Shown one piece after another: positions 1 to 8,700 of a stretch of 64,000 bases of DNA. The DNA is from Paludibacteraceae bacterium (lineage in GTDB: Bacteria; Bacteroidota; Bacteroidia; Bacteroidales; Paludibacteraceae): assembly GCA_017456885.1 (NCBI GenBank), contig JAFTIM010000007.1, positions 1 to 64,000 on the forward strand. Direction: 5' to 3'. The translations under genes and the position numbers were made by a program. Under the pieces are notes generated by a model. That model was not told where the DNA came from. It ran no database searches and was given only the letters and a program-made list of their open reading frames with translations. Within the stretch, counting starts at the first letter, position 1. Each line of letters opens with the position of its first letter.

Positions 1-57
1 GCTGACTGTAACTCAGCTGGCTTTCGCCTTCGGTGGTTCGAATCCATCACTGCCCAC
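1..57 (+). tRNA. tRNA-Tyr (GTA), 3' part only
   Basis: The window opens inside a tRNA. The anticodon arm reads GCTGA-CTGTAAC-TCAGC, giving anticodon GTA (Tyr). A long variable arm follows, as expected for tRNA-Tyr, then a T arm with loop TTCGAAT and the 3' acceptor strand ACTGCCC plus discriminator A. The 5' half lies outside the window. CCA is not encoded. Confidence 0.85.
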
Positions 58-65
58 ACTTTTTT

Positions 66-138
66 GCGGAAATAGCTCAGTTGATAGAGCACTAGCCTTC
101 CAAGCTGGGGGTCGCGGGTTTGAGTCCCGTTTTCCGCT
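66..138 (+). tRNA. tRNA-Gly (TCC)
   Basis: A complete cloverleaf. Acceptor strands GCGGAAA and TTTCCGC pair, with discriminator T. The D arm contains AGCTCAGTTGATAGAGC. The anticodon loop CTTCCAA gives anticodon TCC (Gly). The T loop is TTTGAGT. It lies 8 bp after the tRNA-Tyr gene, so the two are probably co-transcribed. CCA is not encoded. Confidence 0.95.
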
Positions 139-265
139 CAAAACAAATATCTTGACGAATATTGCAATCCGCAGTGTTCGTTTCTTTGTTAATTATACGT
201 TCCCTTTCGCACTTCGGGTACTTGTTGCGATATTCTATCGCAAATGGCTTTGTAAATCTGTTTTC
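139..265. other. Spacer between tRNA-Gly and the phage remnant
   Basis: No convincing gene. It holds one near-perfect inverted repeat, TTGCGATA (225-232) and TATCGCAA (236-243), 3' of the minus-strand phage gene. No T-run follows on either strand, so it is not a clear terminator. No duplicated tRNA 3' end is visible here, so a tRNA attachment site is not supported. Confidence 0.4.
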
Positions 266-751
266 TCATTTGTGTATGATTTTGTTAAGATGTTTTTCTA
301 TTTTTTCTCTCAAAACTCGATGCAATTCCGGACTATCGCCCATAAATTGCCGACGGGGCATTGTAAAGCCCTTGCCACGACCGGCACGCAACCCTTCGTT
401 GTGGACGGCCGAATATGGTAGGTCGCTGTAAATGGTTACTTTGGCTATCTGTGGTTTCATTTTAATGCTACGCCCAAGGTCGCCCGTGTTACCTGTAAGA
501 ATTTTTCGTGTTCCTGCTGCTCCTTTGGCTTTTGGAACAGTGCGGCTACGCATTCCGCTCTTTGTTTTATATTTTACGGTGTGAGTTTGCCTGCGTTTTA
601 CCTGTTGCCATGGTTTACCAAAAAAGCCTTCGTCCTGAAAGTTCTTTTTGAATAGCCGTACAGCCTCGTTGCCTATGATGATAGGCAGATCGTGGTCAAT
701 GGCTTGTTTTAGTTCGATTTGGAGTTGTGCAAATGGATTCTTTTGTGTCAT
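266..751 (-). CDS. Mu gpG-like phage virion morphogenesis protein
   Basis: 161 residues, soluble and basic. The middle has GFFGKPWQQVKRR, followed by a lysine/arginine-rich stretch, then LTGNTGDLGRSI and the C-terminal block YSAVHNEGL...PRRQFMG. This pattern is typical of the Mu gpG / phage virion morphogenesis (tail completion) family, which acts at the head-tail joint. It overlaps the upstream gene by 4 bp (ATGA), so both are co-transcribed with the MuF-like gene at 2354. It reads toward tRNA-Gly, opposite to the tape-measure gene at 3106. Length is normal and the frame is intact, although the surrounding prophage is not. Confidence 0.75.
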   Translation of the reverse strand: MTQKNPFAQLQIELKQAIDHDLPIIIGNEAVRLFKKNFQDEGFFGKPWQQVKRRQTHTVKYKTKSGMRSRTVPKAKGAAGTRKILTGNTGDLGRSIKMKPQIAKVTIYSDLPYSAVHNEGLRAGRGKGFTMPRRQFMGDSPELHRVLREKIEKHLNKIIHK

Positions 752-1068
752 GATTCGTTAACTTTTTCATAATATTCAGTAAAATATTCAAACTTCATAC
801 AATATAGCTTATTGCTATCTTCTTGCTTAAATTGTACATATTTATCACCTTGGTGAACTTTTTTATTGGTGATGCGAAACCATACTATGGTGGGTTCCTG
901 AAAAACATTTTCATAGATGATTCCTTTAAACCTATCATTAGGTTTTAGATCCCTGAATAATTTGTTTTGCTTTTGTATCTGTATCAAATACCTAATTCCA
1001 AAAAATATTGGTATTAAAATAAAAGTACCAAATAATGATAAAATCAAAGTGAGTAGTAGTGTTTTCAT
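748..1068 (-). CDS. Small membrane-anchored protein in phage remnant
   Basis: 106 residues. One strong N-terminal hydrophobic segment (about residues 3-28) is followed by a cytoplasmic-type, lysine-rich domain of about 75 residues. I do not recognise the family. It sits between the MuF-like gene and the virion morphogenesis gene and overlaps the latter by 4 bp, so it is translated as part of the phage head gene cluster. Accessory single-TM proteins are common in this position of Bacteroidales Mu-like phages, but no function can be read from the sequence. Confidence 0.6.
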   Translation of the reverse strand: MKTLLLTLILSLFGTFILIPIFFGIRYLIQIQKQNKLFRDLKPNDRFKGIIYENVFQEPTIVWFRITNKKVHQGDKYVQFKQEDSNKLYCMKFEYFTEYYEKVNES

Positions 1069-1085
1069 AGTTCATTTATTTTTCG

Positions 1086-1181
1086 TATCTTTGCAGTATA
1101 ATTCTTATCATAATAAAGTGCAGCAGGACACCCTACCAAGCTTTAGCCGTAGGCCTATGACCGAAGCACTTTATTTTTTTA
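1086..1181 (+). ncRNA. Candidate small structured RNA with own promoter and terminator
   Basis: A perfect -7 element TATCTTTG (1086-1093) points along the plus strand. It is followed by a 64-bp foldable stretch closed by AATAAAGTGC (1112-1121) and GCACTTTATT (1166-1175), with an inner hairpin CCTAC (1132-1136)/GTAGG (1149-1153). The outer stem runs straight into T7 (1174-1180), as in an intrinsic terminator. The element is antisense to the gap between two head genes, and its T-run touches the stop codon of the MuF-like gene. It could instead be a minus-strand terminator or processing site. Confidence 0.4.
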
Positions 1182-2354
1182 ATATCTTGTTGCACTTTCT
1201 CGAAGTTTAGATGTGATAGAGTATAGTCTATAAAATTGTCTATTTTCGTCTACTATATTATTATACTCAACACAAAAGTAAAGTGTGTGGTTTTGTATTG
1301 AGTACTCATAATAGTAGTACTCTACCGCCCACGGCTTTTTGTCTAATTTGGTATTCGGTTCGTGAGCCACCAACTTACTTTTAGATAGTATTCGTGGCAA
1401 ATCATTCATCATTTCATTCCATAAAAATTGTGATGATTGAGCCACATCATTTGCTAAATGGCTTATTGTTTTACTATCGGAAAGCACATCAATTTGCTCG
1501 TTCTGTTTTTTTAGAGAGATACTTTTCCCCTGCACTTCACGTAGCGATTGTTGAGTTTCTCTACGTAAAAATTTGTCGCCTGCATATCTTTGAACAAGAT
1601 TTTTTTTCTTCCTATTGCACGATTTCACATACGCACAGTTGTCGGAGAAAATCTCGCCTGTGTGTGCGGGGTTTCCCTCCAGTCCGTCGTGGCGTATGGG
1701 AGTTTCTGGGTTTCCGTCGGTTACGGGGTCGGCGGTTTCCTCCCAGTCGCATTTGCAGTTCCAGAGGTTGCCCGGTTGGTTTTGCGACCAAAAGGGATCG
1801 TCTTTTGCCCATACGCGGTTGTAAAACAGCATGTGTTGCTCTCTTGGGTTGGCACTACGGCTGGACAGCCAGCGTAGGTTCGGGAACAAACGCATGTTGT
1901 CTGCTGCCGAAAACTCCTCAAACTGCTTGGCCGTGCGGCATCGGCTTACGGCAGTGTTGTACTCCGCTGCTTGATAGCGATTAAAGGCGTGCAACACCAT
2001 TCTTCCCCTATCCATGTCGCCATCTTTGGCAATCTGCTCACGCACCTGCTGTGTGGCGTGATAAGCCTTGTAGGCCGCAAAGCGGGTTACGTTGGCACGC
2101 AGGCAGTCAGACAAGCCGTTGCCGTTATCCTCATAGAACACTTTATCAACAGCCCGTCGTAGGTTTTTGCTGTAAACCTCGTAGAGCGTTGCATTGATAG
2201 GTGTATCGTCCCTTAAAATATCGTCAATCAACGCATCTTCCGTTTTTTTGTTTGCCAAACTGTATTTCACATCTTGTAAAAATGTGTTTAAACACTCTTT
2301 AATCTGCTTTTCATCGCTGTCGAAATAGAGTTTGTCAAGCGTTGTCGCCCTCAA
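1179..2354 (-). CDS. MuF-like phage head morphogenesis protein with C-terminal toxin-like domain
   Basis: 391 residues. Residues about 1-260 match the Mu gpF minor head protein pattern: helical N-terminus with AFNRYQAAEYNTAV, then the signature block RWLSSRSANPREQH...DPFWSQNQPGNLWNCKCDWEE with its conserved cysteines. Gp F family proteins take part in capsid assembly near the portal. The last ~110 residues (YYYYEYSIQNHTLYFCVEYNN...YRLYSITSKLR) look like a PBECR-type (Phage-Barnase-EndoU-ColicinE5/D-RelE-like nuclease) domain, a known C-terminal attachment on MuF proteins. That second assignment is inference. It starts 11 bp after the portal stop codon. Confidence 0.75.
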   Translation of the reverse strand: MRATTLDKLYFDSDEKQIKECLNTFLQDVKYSLANKKTEDALIDDILRDDTPINATLYEVYSKNLRRAVDKVFYEDNGNGLSDCLRANVTRFAAYKAYHATQQVREQIAKDGDMDRGRMVLHAFNRYQAAEYNTAVSRCRTAKQFEEFSAADNMRLFPNLRWLSSRSANPREQHMLFYNRVWAKDDPFWSQNQPGNLWNCKCDWEETADPVTDGNPETPIRHDGLEGNPAHTGEIFSDNCAYVKSCNRKKKNLVQRYAGDKFLRRETQQSLREVQGKSISLKKQNEQIDVLSDSKTISHLANDVAQSSQFLWNEMMNDLPRILSKSKLVAHEPNTKLDKKPWAVEYYYYEYSIQNHTLYFCVEYNNIVDENRQFYRLYSITSKLRESATRY

Positions 2355-2365
2355 TGTTTGAGGGC

Positions 2366-2542
2366 TTAAGCGAAAAAATCGGGGTCTCCGGCTGTCAGTT
2401 GTTTGACAAGGTCGGTTTCCGGCAAGGCGGCTTCGCGTTTGCCCAGCACGGGGATGCCGTATTTTTCGGTGAAGTATTTCGGGTCGATGTCGTAGCCGTT
2501 ACAAAAATGGCAAAGACCGACGAGTTGAAAAGCTCCGAAGTG
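2366..2542 (-). pseudogene. C-terminal fragment of Mu gp29-like phage portal protein
   Basis: Reading the minus strand upstream of the MuF-like gene gives a short open frame that ends NGYDIDPKYFTEKYGIPVLG...DPDFFA-stop. This matches the C-terminal end of DUF935 / Mu gp29-like portal proteins, which normally exceed 400 residues. An in-frame stop lies at 2543-2545, and portal-like sequence seems to end near 2510. Beyond that, the plus strand carries tail genes. The rest of the portal gene is missing, so this is one side of a rearrangement breakpoint. Confidence 0.6.
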
Positions 2543-2668
2543 CTATTTGACAACTGCTGGCTGGGTGGCAGCTCGGCCATGCGTCAAGACGCCGTGCTTT
2601 TTTTGGAGGCGACAAAGCAGTTGGGTACAATGCTCAACAGTTGCAGCAGCTGCCTAAAAAACTTGTAG
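2507..2668 (+). CDS. Phage tail assembly chaperone, short frame (gpG-type)
   Basis: A 53-codon frame starting ATG 2507, with LFDNCWLGG and DAVLFLEATKQLG motifs. It ends CTA AAA AAC TTG TAG. The heptamer A AAA AAC (2656-2662) lies exactly in the register needed for -1 slippage, and the -1 frame is the one used by the next gene. This is the layout of tail assembly chaperone pairs (lambda G/GT, Mu gp41/42), made upstream of the tape measure in most tailed phages. The N-terminus may be affected by the nearby rearrangement breakpoint. Its neighbour is the tape-measure gene at 3106. Confidence 0.55.
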   Translation: MAKTDELKSSEVLFDNCWLGGSSAMRQDAVLFLEATKQLGTMLNSCSSCLKNL

Positions 2669-2874
2669 AGGCACACCGACTTTCGGACAGCGACAGCGAA
2701 GACGGGTTTGAAAAAGGCTGTGCCTTAATTCGGGCAAATTTAGGGATTGACCCTACCATTGGCGATTATGAGGATTGGGCTGACAACTATGCACAAGCCT
2801 TGTGGTTGGAAAAATGGAGGTTGAAAAACCAAGCCGAACTGCTGGCAAGGATGTTTGGTGGTAAAAAGGTTTAG
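2641..2874 (+). CDS. Phage tail assembly chaperone, frameshift extension (GT-type)
   Basis: An open frame of up to 77 codons with a weak TTG start at 2641. It is more likely entered by -1 frameshifting from the 2507 frame at A AAA AAC (2656-2662). The fused product would be about 122 residues, ending ALWLEKWRLKNQAELLARMFGG. A small hairpin CCGA (2676-2679)/TCGG (2683-2686) lies 13 nt after the slip site and could stimulate it. The C-terminal half is acidic then helical, as in known T-domains. It sits directly upstream of the tape-measure region, as expected for this gene type. Confidence 0.55.
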   Translation: MQQLPKKLVEAHRLSDSDSEDGFEKGCALIRANLGIDPTIGDYEDWADNYAQALWLEKWRLKNQAELLARMFGGKKV

Positions 2875-3053
2875 TGATTATGGTGAGATGACCACCATAC
2901 CCACCACGGCATAGCGGAAGAATCACCTTTTGAAGGTTTTCCTTTTATAAAAGTTATAACAGCCATAACCATCATCATAAAAAGACTAATTATGCCTAAC
3001 ACGATTAACGCACACATAACCCACACTATTATTTGCAAAAGAAAATCTATCAT
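2871..3053 (-). CDS. Small two-TM membrane protein, antisense within phage tail region
   Basis: 60 residues with two hydrophobic segments (about 2-22 and 23-38) and a polar tail rich in W and H. It is encoded opposite to the tail genes, in the only gap between them. A good promoter, TAGTTTTG (minus strand, 3086-3079), lies 26 bp upstream of the ATG, which supports it as a real independently expressed gene, perhaps a prophage moron. No family is recognised. It overlaps the 3' end of the chaperone frame by 4 bp. Confidence 0.45.
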   Translation of the reverse strand: MIDFLLQIIVWVMCALIVLGIISLFMMMVMAVITFIKGKPSKGDSSAMPWWVWWSSHHNH

Positions 3054-3105
3054 AAAATGAAAAAATCGTTGTATGCCACAAAACTAACAAATAATTATTT
3101 AAAAT

Positions 3106-4449
3106 ATGCAAACGTTTGATTATATTTTTAATATAGGAGGTAATTATTCTGCCACTATAAAAGGGATTACGGAGGCTACAGGTAATTTTTCTGCTAAAGT
3201 TGAGTCTGCTAATAATTTGGTTGGGAAATTATCTTCAACGCTTGCAGTTATTGATTTGGGACGTAATGCGATAGAAAAAATCAATAACGTTTTCAGTGGT
3301 ATAACCGAGGTAGGAGCGAATGCGGAGCTTCAGCTGATGAACCTGAAAACGCTCTTTGGTGGCAATGCCGAGGCTGCCGAAGCGATGTATGAGCGCATAT
3401 CGGAATACGGCAAGGTAACGCCATACGACAAGGCTGGGCTTATAGAGGCACAACGTACGATGATGTCGTTTGGCATCGAGGGCGAAAAAGCGTTTGAAAC
3501 GCTCAAGCAAATTGGCGACATCGCCATGGGCGATAAGCAAAAAATGCAGTCGCTTTCGTTGGCATTTGCTCAAATGTCGAGTACAGGGAAATTGACGGGT
3601 CAGGATTTGATGCAAATGGTCAATGCCGGATTTAACCCGTTACAAGAGATAAGCAAACAAATGGGAAAAAGCGTTGCCGAACTGAAAAAAGAGATGGAGA
3701 AAGGGGCTGTTTCTGTTGGAATGGTAGAGGCAGCTTTCCAATCGGCTACGAGCGAAGGCGGGCTTTTCTATAACGCCATAGCCGAAGCTTCGGAAACGAC
3801 GGCAGGCAGAATGGCAGCCATACAGGACACGATAGACGAAATAAAAGTGTCGATATTCAATGCCACGGGCGATTTCGGTTTGTGGGTAAGTACCCTAACG
3901 CAAGTAATGGTTCCTATTTCGGAACTTATGCCTTTGATTATGGGTGTAGGTAAAGCAATGTCGTGGGTTAAAAATCTGCAATGGGCATCTATGTGGTCAG
4001 GCATTAAAACCAAGATATACAGTGCCTATACGACGTTGGGCATGTACAACGGCTATTTGTCGGTAGGCAAGGTGCAAAATTTGGGCTTCCGTAAAAACGT
4101 GTTGCAGTCGGCAGTGGCATTGGCACGCTTTGCCACGGTGGGCGTATGGAATGCGATAAAAGGTTTGGGAGCATACGTGCTGTCGCTGGTAACAAGCGGT
4201 AAGATGTCGGTCAAGTTTTCGGGCATTGCCTCTGGAGCGTTCAAGGCGTTTGCGTTGGCAGCCAAAACAGCCATCCGCTCGATACCCATAGTAGGCTGGG
4301 TTGCGATAGGCATTACGGCGGTTGCTTCGCTCATATCGTATTTGTGGGACAGGTTCGATGCCGTGATGGAATTTTTGAGTGGTATGGGCGGACGCATCAT
4401 GTCGGTGTGGTGTTTTCTCACTTTCCTGTCAGTTGGCGGTAGCGAGTGA
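3106..4449 (+). pseudogene. Phage tail tape-measure protein, C-terminally truncated
   Basis: The first ~430 residues are a typical tape-measure N-terminus. Helical sequence with LKTLFGGNAEAAEAMYERI, KVTPYDKAGLIEAQRTMMSFG and AFAQMSSTGKLTGQDLMQM matches the conserved tape-measure domain (TIGR02675 type). Hydrophobic segments follow, including IPIVGWVAIGITAVASLIS. Full-length proteins are usually far longer. Here the frame runs into the 3' end of the minus-strand tolC-like gene: the last 10-15 residues are read from antisense of that gene, so the join is near 4405-4418. The rest of the phage is missing. Confidence 0.7.
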
Positions 4450-5761
4450 GCGCAATCCGGTAGTCGATGCGGGCGTCGTTGCGTTGGTCGGTGGCTTGTT
4501 GCAGCAGGGTTTGGGCTTCGATCAGTTCGGAGAGCGGAACAAGTCCGGCTTGGTAGTTTTGCGTGGCAATGTCGAGGTTTTGCTGTGCGTTGCGACAGGT
4601 TTCGTCGGCAAGGTCGATTTGGGCGTATGCCTCAAGCAGTTCGTTCCACGCTTTTTGCGTTTGCAACTGCATCTGTTCGGTCAGGTGGCGCCGGTTGTTT
4701 TCGGCTATTTGCACTTTTTTGTTGTGTGCGGTCATTTTGTGGCCTGTTGCCCACCAATCGGTAAGCGGTATTTGTATGGTGACGATCAACATGCCGTTCG
4801 TGCCGCCCGAATAGTCCCACAAATGGCCGTAGCCGTAGTTTGCCACCAAGGCTATTTGCGGCAGGGTTTCGCCCAAGGTCATTTTGCGTTGCAGTTGTTC
4901 GGATTTGACGCCGAGTTCGAGCAGACGTGTTTCGGTGCGCTGTGCCACGGCTTCGTTGGTTGGTAGATAAACATCGAACGGAGCGATTGTTGCATCGGAC
5001 AGCGTGTCGGTCAGCAGCAGCGTGTCGGAGTAGGGCAGCCCGATGGCTTGGCACAAGGCCATTTTTGCCAAAGCGATGCCGTTGTCGAGTGTTAATTGTT
5101 TGGATTTCAGTTCGTTTTGTTTGAGCGATATTTTCAGCCATTCGTTTTGTGTGGCAAGTCCGGCAGTGATGGCACCGTTCAGGTCGTGCGCCAGCGTATC
5201 GACCAAAATTTGTGCCTGTTGCAGTGTTTTGCGCTTTTCCTGCAACGAAATTACCAGCCAATAACTCTCCTCGGTTTGTTGCAGCAATTCCTGTATGACC
5301 ATGTCGTGTTGCGCTTCGGCTGCTTCGATGCCGAGTGCGGCCAATTTATTGCCGTTGACGATGCGACCGCCGGCAAAAATCGGCTGTGTGGCTGTGATGT
5401 TTGCCGCGTAGCCGTTGTGGAAAAAACTCAAACGGTTGGGCAACCCGAGCGTGGCGCCGTATTCGGCATAAAACGTGTTGAGCAGCGCGCGCACGTTGGC
5501 GTTTGGCACGTCGTCGATGCCGACTTCGAGCAGCGGATTCAGCGCATGATAGCCGATGCCGGAGAGTTTCAGATTCGGAAAATATTTGGTCAGGGATTCG
5601 TTTTTGGTCTGTCGGGCAATGTCGATGTCGAGTGCGGCATTTTGCACTTTGGCATTGTTGTGCACGGCAAGGGCTTTGCACGAGTCGAGCGACAGCGTTT
5701 GGGCATTCACCCAAGCGGTGCCGAGCAGTAGAAATCCTATCAGAAAATATCGTTTTTTCAT
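4418..5761 (-). CDS. TolC-family outer membrane efflux protein
   Basis: 447 residues from ATG 5761, overlapping the RND permease stop by 4 bp (ATGA). Residues 1-19 form a signal peptide (MKKRYFLIG...VNA). The mature part shows the duplicated helical pattern of OEP/TolC proteins, with the paired YHALNPLLEVG...ITATQPIFAGG region and the C-terminal NYQAGLVPLSELIEAQTLL repeat. It should form the outer membrane channel of the tripartite exporter encoded by the three genes before it. The stop codon lies within about 10 bp of the truncated phage tape-measure sequence; the tolC frame itself looks complete. Confidence 0.9.
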   Translation of the reverse strand: MKKRYFLIGFLLLGTAWVNAQTLSLDSCKALAVHNNAKVQNAALDIDIARQTKNESLTKYFPNLKLSGIGYHALNPLLEVGIDDVPNANVRALLNTFYAEYGATLGLPNRLSFFHNGYAANITATQPIFAGGRIVNGNKLAALGIEAAEAQHDMVIQELLQQTEESYWLVISLQEKRKTLQQAQILVDTLAHDLNGAITAGLATQNEWLKISLKQNELKSKQLTLDNGIALAKMALCQAIGLPYSDTLLLTDTLSDATIAPFDVYLPTNEAVAQRTETRLLELGVKSEQLQRKMTLGETLPQIALVANYGYGHLWDYSGGTNGMLIVTIQIPLTDWWATGHKMTAHNKKVQIAENNRRHLTEQMQLQTQKAWNELLEAYAQIDLADETCRNAQQNLDIATQNYQAGLVPLSELIEAQTLLQQATDQRNDARIDYRIALTRYRQLTGK

Positions 5762-8700
5762 CGTGTTTTCTCCTTGTAAATTTGCCAATAAGCCACCGGC
5801 AACACCGTTACGACCAATGGCAGCGAAAAGATGGTGCCGAAACAAATCACCACGCCCATGGGCATCCACAGCGAGGTTTGCGCCACAATCATCGGAATGA
5901 CGCCCAAAGCCGTCGTGGCCGATGTCAGGAAAATGGGGCGCATACGGCGTTTGCCGGCCTCGAAAGCGGCTTCGCGGGCGGTTTTGTGTTGCTCGTTGCG
6001 GAGCATTTCGGCGTATTCGAACATGATGATGGCGTTGCGTACAATGATACCGATGAGGCTGACCACGCCCAGCACGGCCGTAATACTGAAGTCGAGTTGG
6101 AAAATCCACAATCCGAGGCAGGTACCGAAAATGCAGATGGCGCTCGCTGCCAACGACAGCAGGGCAATGTCGATTTTTGTAAAATGATAGACCAAAAAGA
6201 CGAACAAGACCAAAATGGCGGCTGCCACGCTCCATATCAGTTCGGGAATCACGCCGTTGTTCATGCTGGTGAGGCCGCCGTAGGAGATTTTAATGCCATC
6301 GGGCAGCGTTGGGCGAATGTTGGCGTCGATGTGTTTCGTGATTTTTTTCATGCTTTGCGGTTGGCTGTAGCCGTAGCGCAGGTCGCAACCGATGGTGATG
6401 CAGCGTATGCTGTTGCGCCGCGATATGGACGAGTGATGCCATTCGGGCGTGATGTCGGCAATTTGTCGCACAGGCACCCATACGCCTGGCAACGATGTCG
6501 GTATCAGCAAGTCGTTGAGTTGTGCCAAGGCAAGCGTGTCGGCAAGGGTGGTGTACAGCACCACGGGCACGCGGTAGTCGCCTTCCCAGACGGAAGTGAG
6601 CGTTTGTCCGTTCAGCGCGCTCGACAGATAGACCGACAGCATGCTTTGCGTTACGCCGAGTCGGGTGGCTTCGTCGGTTTTCATGGCGATGCGCACGTTT
6701 TGCGTGGTTTCGTCGTAGTCGCTGTGCACCCATGTGAGTTCGGGTTGTGCGTTCAAAAAACGTTTCAGCGAATCGGCTACAACCTCCATGCTGTTCAAAT
6801 CGTCGCCCGTCAGACGTATTTCGATGGGATTTTTCACGGCTTGATAGTCCATCTGTTTGAAACGCACATAAGCGTTCGGAAAACGATTTTCGTACAGCGG
6901 AGCATACGTTTTCAGAATGTCGCGTGTGGCCTCTTCGCCGATGGTGTTGACGATGAATTGCGCATAACTTTTTTTTGCCATCTGTGGCGAATAGGTGGCG
7001 TGAAAACGCGGCGAGGCGCATCCCACAAACGCCGTTACCGACTTGATGCGCGTGTCGGCCAGCAGGGCTTTTTGTACGCTATCGACCACTGCGGCGGTTT
7101 GCTCCAATGCGCTGCCGTCGGTCAAGTGAATTTCGACCGCAAAACAGTCGCGTTCGGCTTTCGGCATCATTTGCACGTTCAACCGCGTGAACAAAAACGC
7201 GCCCAACCCGATGACCACAACGGCTGTGCATAAAATCAGAGCAGGGTGCCTAAAACAGTGTTCCAACAGCCGATTGTAGCCGTTTTGAAGCCCTTTGAAA
7301 AATTTGTTTTGCAGCCGCTCGAATTTGTTGCCTTCCATTTTGCCGTTGCCGTTGCGGCGGATAAATCGCGTGCTTAAATACGGAATGACCCACACGGCGT
7401 AAAAAATCGATGCCACGAGCGCAAACGTTACCGCCCACGGAAATAGTTGCACAAACTCGCCGAGCGGACCGGTGATGATGCCTGTCATGGGGAAAAACAT
7501 GCCGCAAATCGACATCGTGGCAAGCGACATCGGCACGAACAACTGCCGTGTGCTTTCGGTGGCGGCAAACCAGCGCGAATGCCCCGTTTGAAGCATATCC
7601 ACGTAGCCGTCGATGACGATGACCGAGTCGTCCACAATCATGCCCAGCACCACAATGAGCGCAGCCAGCGTTACCGTATTCAGTTCGATGCCGAACAACG
7701 CCAAGGCGCCGAGCGTGATGGCGGTGCAGACAGGCACGCCCGAACCGGCAATCAGTGCTGTGCGCAGCGGGAAAAGCAGCATCATCACGGCAATGACCAC
7801 GAGAATGGAGAAAACCAAATCGCGCAAAAACGACATCACCGATTTATCGACCACCTGCGGTTGGTTGGTGATGAGGTGTATCTGCACATCGGGTGGTAGA
7901 GTAGAGTGGGTTTCAGCCAAAATCTGTTCGACCTGCTCGCCAAACGCCACAATGTTGTTGCCCGGACACATCTCCATCGACACAATGACAGTATTTTGTC
8001 CGTTGAATTGCACATATTTGTCGGGTTTGGCGTAACGTCGCTCGATGTTGGCGATGTCGCGCAGGCGAATGCTGCTGCCGGTGGGGTCGGCATAGACGAT
8101 TTGTTCGCCGATTTCGTATTCCGACCGATAGGGAATGGTAACCTGCACAAGTGTATTGCCACTGCCGTTTTGCAACGCGCCGCCGACGGTGCGGAAACCT
8201 TGTGTGGCAAGTTCGGCCAACAGCACTTTTTGGTCGATGCCGTAGGCCGACAATTTTTCGGGGTCGACGGTGAGGGCGATTTCTTCGTGTTGCTGTCCGA
8301 GAATTTTCAGATTGCCCATCGACGGAATGGCGCGCAGACGGTCGCAAAGTTGCTCGGCGTAGTGTTCCAATTCGCGTGGCGTGCGTTCGGGCGATTCCAC
8401 CGCCAACAGCATCGAAGCCGTGTTGCCGAAATCGTCCACGACTACCACTTCGAGCACGCCGGCGGGCAACGACGTCTTTTTGAAAAGCGTCAGTCCGTGC
8501 CGAATTTTCGACCACACTTCGTCTTTGTTTTTAACATCGGTGCGCAACTCGGCAAACACATACACGATGCCGTCCTCCGACACGGAGTAGGTCAGGTCTT
8601 TGTTGATTTCTTGATAGGTGAACAGAAAACGTTCGAGCGGTTTGGTAACCTGCTCTTCCACCTCTTGCGCCGTAGCTCCCGGATAGATGGCGGCCACAAC

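Noticed and set aside
225..243. Inverted repeat TTGCGATA/TATCGCAA considered as prophage attachment site or terminator
   Set aside because: No matching copy at the other phage end, no T-run and no integrase gene in the window.
152..431. Two overlapping 89-codon plus-strand frames after tRNA-Gly
   Set aside because: They overlap the gpG-like gene on the other strand and have no domain or promoter.
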